A stretch of DNA of 64,000 nucleotides from Hsuehochloa calcarea (taxonomy: Eukaryota; Streptophyta; Magnoliopsida; Poales; Poaceae), in contig CM070599.1 in NCBI GenBank assembly GCA_036346395.1, positions 19,831,232 to 19,895,231 of the forward strand. Direction: 5' to 3'. The first letter of the stretch is position 1. Each line of letters starts with the position of its first letter. This document shows positions 57,475 to 64,000 of the stretch, in pieces. The translations under genes and the position numbers were made by a program. A model generated the notes under the pieces. That model was not told the DNA's origin. It made no database searches and was given only the letters and a program-made list of their open reading frames with translations.

Positions 57475-57801
57475 CTAGTCCAATGCATGTGCTTTGCTAC
57501 GAATTAAAAAAAATTATATCTCGTCAACCGTCGTCGTGCTCAGCCTACAATGTAAGTGATCCGCTGGTAACCCGTTCTTGGAAAGATCAGTGGAATCTTT
57601 GGGCTTCTTGCGCACCAGTTTGGGCAGCTGTGGTGTGGGGGAGTGGAGAGGAGGCTATGGGTGGCTAACCATACGCACTGGAGGAACCGAGAAAGAACGA
57701 GATCCAACGGCTCACATCTCACGAAGAAAGATAGATCTAACGGCTCACATCGCATGAGGGAGGACAGACCACTACCAATTCCTTCTTTTAAGTAGTAGAG
57801 A
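57475..57801 (-). mobile_element. Small non-autonomous Helitron
   Basis: On the minus strand it begins TCTCTACTACTTAAAAGAAG after an A and ends ACATGCATTGGACTAG before a T. This fits Helitron rules (5' TC, 3' CTRR, insertion between A and T, no target duplication). The host LTR is continuous across it. At 327 bp it encodes nothing. I recall similar TCTCTACTACTT starts in rice Helitrons, but cannot check this. A clear 3' hairpin is not obvious, so the class is probable rather than certain. Confidence 0.6.
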
Positions 57802-57802
57802 T

Positions 57803-58641
57803 TGTTATGATTTTGTGTGTCATCAGTTGATCTCAAGCAATGATGATGTATAATCCTTAGACCTGAGATCAATATTATTTTCTACATGTGTAATAATACA
57901 CTTATGTGTTATCAAATGCTACTTCGTAACTGGTAGTTATAAAGGTAGATGTTATGAAACATGCGGAGGGATGTGACTGGTCGGATATGAGATTTCCTTC
58001 TCCTAACATAACATAAGAGATATCTCTGTACCCCTCGATGTGGTCAGATAAAGAAAGTGCATGGCCGTTCCACTAGTGGTTGAAGAGTTGACCACATGAA
58101 GTTTTTCGTCACGAGATCGAGAACGTATTAAACAGTCCATGGATGAAAAAATATCTCAGGTGGAGTTTGACCAGATATCGTGAGACAAAGGGATAATACG
58201 CAAGCAGGTCGTTCAGTCCGATCAGATACGAACTGGTCGTATGGAGTTACAGACTAGTCGTAAACTGGTCGAACATGATCACTAACTGGTTGTGACTAAA
58301 TATGAACTGGTCGTATGGAGATACGAGCTGGTCATAAGTTATAAGGACATGGTCGCAGATCATGTTACATAAGGTTTGTCCGATATAATATTTATGAGTA
58401 TTCAGGAATTGTTATGTCCTGCTAGGAACCACTAACTGCTTGTGGTCGGAAAAGATTTTTCGAGTCATAACTATTTATGCATAAACCTACAGGGTCACAC
58501 ACTTAACGGGTTGGAACAAACCAGTTCGGAAAGGATTCGTTATGTGTTCTTTATAAGGGGATGCATGTGGCTGTTGGGACATGAGAGTTGCACTACTGAA
58601 ACCCAAGCCATCATCTTCCCGAAGGCCCTACCATGTATATT
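57803..58641 (+). repeat. RIRE1-like LTR fragment, part 3
   Basis: It aligns with the reverse complement of about 14600-15500 (CATCAGTTGATCTCAAG, TCAGATAAAGAAAGTGC, CTACAGGGTCACACACTTAA). A TATA-like TTTATAAGG lies near 58551. It is interrupted at 58641 by the G5 LTR and presumably continues beyond the window. Confidence 0.8.
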
Positions 58642-59612
58642 TGTCGGATCCAGATTTAGCCAATCCAAAATCCTCTGTAAATTCACTACATTATTCCCTG
58701 GATCAAAAGATAGTGCTCACAGATACATCACTGAATAATTTCATAAATGATGTAAACCGTACCATACATTAATTTACAAGCATCAGAGTTTACGTAGACC
58801 GCATTGGGTCAAGTTTACAATAAAGCCAATTAGGCTAAATGGATACATTACATAAAAGCGGAAGCAGTAGCGGAAGCAAAAAAGGGAAAGACACATCTCG
58901 CCACAGGCAAGCGACTGGGGTAACCTGTGTGAGGTCGATATTACCCAAAGACTTGAATAATATTGGTGCGCATAAGCACCGACTTAGCCAGTTAGACTGG
59001 GGTGAGACCTATACTACTAGAGACTAATCTACTCTCCAACGTCCTCTTCGCCATCAACCTCTGGATCATCATATTGTGCATAATGTCCTTGGTCCACGGC
59101 CACGAGGGATTTGGGAGCGAGTGATCACAAGCAACAGTGCTCTGCTAGCCAACACACATAATGCAATGGTTATACATGCAAGGTTTAACAAGGATGGCTT
59201 AGGTTCTTTTATTTGCTAAAAGCAGCGTTTATAATTACCATAATTAGAAACTATTATGACTTAGCATTTTTACCAAACCATATTTTCTTAAATAGAATAA
59301 AAGTGTGCAATATTTATAACGGTGCATGTTACATCCACCTTATGCTTAATTTTGATTAGGGTTGCATCCACCTTATTAACAACACTGGGGTACATCCACC
59401 CAGGAGAATCCAAAATCAGGATTACATCCACCCGACTAGTTTTCATCCCACCCACAAAGGTTTATAAAATAGAAATTAACTAAAGTAAGTTCTCATGCCT
59501 ACCCTTGACCGTGGGCACAACTATTCGAACAGTTTATACTCTGCAGAGACTGTACACTTTACCAACAAGAGATAATCAACTTGTTATGTTTCACACGTTT
59601 CCTTAGACATGT
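58642..59612 (-). repeat. G5 gypsy LTR, 3' part
   Basis: On the plus strand it starts TGTCGGATCCAGATTTAGCC, the inverted end of a G1-like LTR (GGGATCCGACA). It has CGCCACAGGCAAGCGACTGG near 58899 and a dyad CTATTCGAACAG at 59521-59532. The G6 LTR interrupts it. The repeated word TACATCCACC occurs at about 59330-59440. Confidence 0.75.
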
Positions 59613-62600
59613 TGTGAGAACCCAAGCGATTTAACTTGTAATGTTTAACCCTACAATTGGTCTTAGCATCACAAATTAAATTTCCCATTCTCGGTGTGTT
59701 ATGTACCTCCCAGGAGCGGTACACATACACCATGACAAACATCAATATCAATCCATACACAAGTTTTTACAATGTCGAAACTTCATAATTTACAATATAT
59801 TAAACTTACAAGGTTCAATTTCATACAAAAGGGTCGACCAGCCAAATAACAAGATGAAATAACAAGTACACAGTGGAAAGCAGTGAATAAACTAAAATAA
59901 AAACATGAATTAATTATAAATAAAGTCCCAATGGCTTGCCATAACCCGCAAGGCAACCGAATGGATTCAAACCATAGCAAATCGACGTTCCTGCATAATT
60001 TTTCTTACCCGATTCAATCTCGATACCTGCTGTCCAGATTAGTAAACAAAAGCAAGCAGTGAGTACACGAATATACTCTGCATGACTTTACCAAGCCTAT
60101 ATATAGTTACATGCAAACTCTACTCAAAGGAGAAGACTATAGGGTTTATTTTTAACACAAAATAATATTTCAATTGAATACAAGTAGTAGATTCAAATTG
60201 CAAATTAGAAAAAAAAATTAATACTTCAAATAACAGTGGGTAATAAACATTAGACATCAACATAACATATACAGGTGGTTGCCACTGCAACACACAAACA
60301 TAGCATGAGAACTATTCTCAATATTACCCATCAAGTTTTAAGTTTAAATTCCAAAATGTTGAGTCTAATTCTTACAGGGCGTATCCAAGCGTGTTCATAA
60401 CCTAGGACGAGGCGATTCGAATAGTTTAAAACACTACAGGTGTGAACAACTTTACCCACATATCAGACCACTCCTTTTGCCAAGCTATTTAGCACATATC
60501 CTTAGGTATGCCGGCAGAGCTAAGTCCCACGAGATGTTTTTCAATATAATGCATTAACTACGAGTCGCCTGTATGGATGGAAACCCATATGTTGTGTTGG
60601 AGTAACCAGTAAAGCTTCGGTTAACTACCCCTTTGGGTAAAATCTTAAATAACTACCGATGCTCCTCGGGTTGGAGGACCTAGATAGGAACCCACCCTGC
60701 ACACCTAACACACACAGAATATTGTTTAATACAACACACACACCCACCACCTACGACTCGAAGCTAATGCACGCCAAAGTACTAAGTCAAGTGGGATCTC
60801 ATATGTCCCTCATGTGGATGTATGCAAAATGCTCGGCACGGTGGTGTAAGTAATTTAGTCCTTGTTGACTTGGGCACAAACTACTCAGACCCAACTATCA
60901 CACCATACATACCATTTGCCCAAGTCCAAATCGTTTTATTTTTATTTTTAGTTTTTCAAATATAATAGCAGGGTGCTGGACATAACATAATAAAAATAAT
61001 TTATATGATCAAGGTCATCGACAAAATCGACAACCGTCCAATCTACTGGAAGTTAAGCATTGCTAAGCATGATACCGAATAAATATAATAGACCATATAA
61101 CATTCACCGGGCTCTAATTCACCAGCTGAATTATTATCTTAGGCTAGTGGCAGGGGATGAACAATTTTAGGGCGTTCATGCAATAGGATTAACTATCTCT
61201 AATTATAAACATAACTTGACAAATAAAGTATGCATACATACAGTTGCAAAACAAGATAATAATTTTTGAATGTAATAGGATCAACATGCATCAACGGAAT
61301 GAGTGCTTACCTTTGCTTGCTGATACTCTGGACATTTACATGACCATCTCCGTTGCACTGCCGAATCATCGTCATCTAACGACAAGTACTAACAAAGTGA
61401 AAACACCGAATAAACACCAAAATTACAAAAGTCTTCAAAAATTATGAAATTAATACAGAAGGTAGATTATGATTTAATATGAATTTAGAAATAAAAATTA
61501 TTTGATATGGAGTTCATATACGAAAGTTATAGCCTACACCATTTTTGTTGGAAGAGAAAATCCAACAATAAGGGTTTCGGTTACTGTTCATCGGTTTGAC
61601 TACACGTGTTTGGAAGGAGTTTCGACTACATCTTGGTCAGAAGGAGGTTCGACTACATATGGTCATAAGGAAGTTTCGACTACCTAGTCAGAAAGAGGTT
61701 TGACTACTCATGGTCGAAAGGAGGTTTCGACTACAGCCTGTAGCGGCAGCGCGGCGAAGTCTAGCGGCGGGACTCTTTGGGCTCTCATGCCAAATTACAA
61801 CCCGGTGATTCCTGGAGCTAACCAACGTGCTCATGAGTGTATATGAGCTACTAGGAGCAAACCAGAGTAGAAAGGAAGGTCGGAGATGCACGGTGGATGG
61901 CAGGTGACGAAGACCCGTTGCGGTGATGATGGTGCTACCATGAAGAGAGTGACCTGAGCAAGGATGAAGGGAAAAGAAGCTAGATGAAGCTCAGGTGGGT
62001 CGAGGAGATGCTCTGAGAGGAAGTAATTAGAGAGGAGCTCACCGGGTAGGAAATGGCGGTGGTGGAGGCAGCTTTGTCTAGTTTCGGGGAAGATGGTCGT
62101 GGCATGGTGCTTTGATGGATTAAAGGCCAAAATGATTGGGGTTAATGATCCTAGGGAGTAAGGGCATGAGATGACGCAACTAAATAGTGGAGGGACTCAC
62201 CGGTTCGACCGGAGTGAGGAGTTGAGGTTGCGACCGAGCTCCGAATGCCGTTGGACTTGATGAAGATGCTCCGCGATCCCGGTGCTCCAGCTGCAAGAGA
62301 GGCAAAGTAGGTGAGGGATAGAAGGAGGGCGACAAGGCGAATTGAAGGGACATGATGATGAGGTCCAAAGACCATCTGGGCAACCGGGGAGCTCAGAGGC
62401 GGTACACCCATGGCTGAGAGCGACGCTCGGGACTTTGCTCGATTTGGAGCTTGGGAAGGGGAGGTAGTGATGAATGGAGATGAGGGAAATGGAAAAGAGG
62501 AAGCTAGGCATCCAAGGCTCGGCTTATATAGAGATGAGGGCATTGCATTTGTGAGGAAGCCCGTGGGCACTGTGGCGGCATGCTCGGAGACGCCGAGGGG

Positions 62601-63965
62601 TGGGGCAGACAGGACAGGGGCGGTGAAACCAGGTAGAGCATGGGTTGGGTCGTGGGCGGTGGCATGGGCAGTGGCGACCGTGTGCGGTTGCGTGGTGAAC
62701 ATGCGCGACGATGGGCGTCGTGGCACACATGTGCGAAGCTAGCGTGCTTGGCCGAGCAGCGTGATGGGGAAGAAGGCGGTTCCGACAGGTGGGGCCCACC
62801 CGTTAGCGACAGCAATGAAGCAGCTCGGTCGAAGCCTGGCTCGGCAATACGGTGCAGTCGAACCAAGTCCAGTTGGGTTCAGGTCGGTCTGGTTAGGTGG
62901 CTGGGTCGGACCTGGTCGGAGGGTCTGGTCGGAGCTGAGTGGTTCTGGTCGAAATCAAGTGGGTGGTCAAAATCGAAAGTGTGGTTGAAATATAGTGGCT
63001 GGTCGAAAGCGAGTCGAGTCAACTCGGTTGGTTTGACCGAATTGATTTCAAAAGGTTGAGAGGGTTGTGAATTTTTAGACAGAGTTTTAAAGCTCCAAAA
63101 ATTATAAAAATTTATGGGAGGCTTCTAACAAAGGGTAGACTAAAGAGTAATTTTCTAGGGTTTTTCATGTAATATATTTTGCTCTAAAATTATTTTAAGT
63201 TCCTATTTTTGAGGTTTGATTTAAGATTCTCTAGTTTGACTAGTTGATTATAAATAGCAAAAGAATTCTAAAAATTGTGAAATTTTGTAGGTGAGTTTCT
63301 AAGTTGCTCCAAAGCCTAGAAAAATAATTTCCAAGCACTCTTCAAAAAATTTGTTTGCATTTTAAATTCAAATTCAAATTCAAATAGAACACGTAAATAA
63401 AATAAGGCACCAAATAACATCCAAAAATTCCAGAAAATTCAAACAAGCAACATGGCATATAAAATCCAAATACAATATTCCTACCTTGGGTATTACTATA
63501 TTTTTAAAATAAAAGACAGTTTGTATTTTTGAGATAAGGAAAGTATATTTGCAAATTGAATTTTTGAGAATTCTTTTGAAAGTACCTCAAGCATTCTAGG
63601 AGCATATGAGGTTTTACTATTGATAATTTGAATTTCAAAATAAACATTCCAATATTTGAAGCCTTTTTAGTTTTACCCCAAGTTCAATATGAGTTTTTGA
63701 ATTGGGGGAGTATTAGATTACTAGGTTTAAAATTCTAACCTTCAAAATCAAATGATTTTCAACATAGGGTTTCATACCCTACTCTGAACTAAGTTTCAAA
63801 TTCTTGACAAACTTTTATTTTCTTTTAGAAACTTCATTTCTAGATTTTGGAAAACCAGGTTGTAACCTATTTGTTTTGCAACAAAAAGTTTTAAAAAGGT
63901 CCAATATTTCACAAATACGCATTAAATGCTTAGCTAATCCAACTTAGGGATTTTGGACTGTTATA
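59613..63965 (-). mobile_element. G6 gypsy solo LTR (about 4.35 kb) inside G5
   Basis: Both flanks read CATGT (59608-59612 and 63966-63970), and G5 sequence resumes after it (AAGGCCTTTAC, as in G2 and G3). On the plus strand it starts TGTGAGAACCCAAGCG, like the G4 LTR end, and ends GACTGTTATA, where CA is expected, so a small deletion at that edge is likely. It has a dyad variant CGATTCGAATAG (60413-60424), a GTTTCGACTAC-type minisatellite (61595-61735) and a GC-rich island (about 61780-63060). The open frames in the island carry no domain. Layout parallels the G4 LTR. Confidence 0.8.
61595..61735 (+). repeat. Minisatellite in G6 LTR
   Basis: About five units of roughly 27-30 bp of the type GTTTCGACTACATNTGGTCA followed by AAGGAG are present. 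They are clearly related to the array at 37497-37745 in the G3 LTR, but here the dyad arms are less exact. Confidence 0.75.
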
Positions 63966-64000
63966 CATGTGAATCAAAAATATCATAACAAGGCCTTTAC
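63966..64000 (-). repeat. G5 LTR, continuation at window edge
   Basis: CATGT duplication, then ATATCATAACAAGGCCTTTAC, matching the G2 LTR at about 26415-26434 and the G3 LTR near 34618. The element continues past the window. Confidence 0.65.

Noticed and set aside
61502..62866. Open frames on both strands near 62 kb as genes
   Set aside because: They lie inside the G6 LTR GC-rich island, overlap each other and have no conserved domain.

Overview
This window reads as plant nuclear DNA from a grass (Poaceae), probably Oryza or a close relative. The reasons are the kinds of long-terminal-repeat (LTR) retrotransposons present (Ty1/copia, Ty3/gypsy chromoviruses with 3-4 kb LTRs, a RIRE1/BARE-like LTR), the GC-rich exon style, and one recognisable host gene, the tRNA-splicing endonuclease subunit SEN54. 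The species call is inference. There are no rRNA genes, tRNA genes, CRISPR arrays or bacterial-type operons. More than 90% of the window is transposable-element sequence, mostly nested insertions.

Layout. 1-3173: truncated Ty1/copia element B on the minus strand (integrase, protease, gag, GC-rich leader, primer binding site, short 5' LTR). 3174-5817: the only host-like DNA, with 3' exons of an unidentified plus-strand gene (3378-3760) converging on SEN54 (minus, 4291-5805), whose 5' end sits against a Helitron-like terminus. 5818-6923: AT-rich, TTGTTGCA-rich repeat. 6924-18453: an old copia element A (minus) with both LTRs and a 5-bp target-site duplication (TSD), itself split by three solo LTRs: gypsy family G1 (10112-13296), RIRE1-like (14166-15868) and family T (16133-17986). 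18686-19386: a complete miniature LTR element (TRIM) with perfect TSD. 19748-21541: broken T and H LTR pieces. 21542-25567: a G1 5' LTR with primer binding site and interior remnant. 25568-33214: a G2 LTR containing a T LTR, which contains an H LTR. 33849-42334: the 3' LTR and chromodomain end of gypsy element G3 (minus), containing a T solo LTR and a G1 solo LTR. 42335-44868: leader-like segment of another element with a splice donor and a 105-bp tandem repeat. 44869-64000: a RIRE1-like LTR fragment that hosts a full 12.5-kb Tekay-type gypsy element G4 (44919-57399), a small Helitron (57475-57801), and a G5 LTR that in turn contains the 4.35-kb solo LTR G6 (59613-63965).

Functionally, the host genes contribute one tRNA-intron processing subunit and one unknown protein tail. 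The rest is retroelement machinery (gag, protease, reverse transcriptase, RNase H, integrase, chromodomain), mostly decayed or frameshifted. The six gypsy LTR families share an internal layout: a GC-rich promoter block, then a 12-bp dyad (CTATTCGAATAG or relatives), then a block ending in CCACAGGCAACCGACTGGGG or relatives. The dyad keeps perfect symmetry in two families despite sequence change, which is the most interesting signal I found. TSDs were read directly from the sequence, so the order of insertion is well supported. Family names G1-G6, T and H are local labels for this window.
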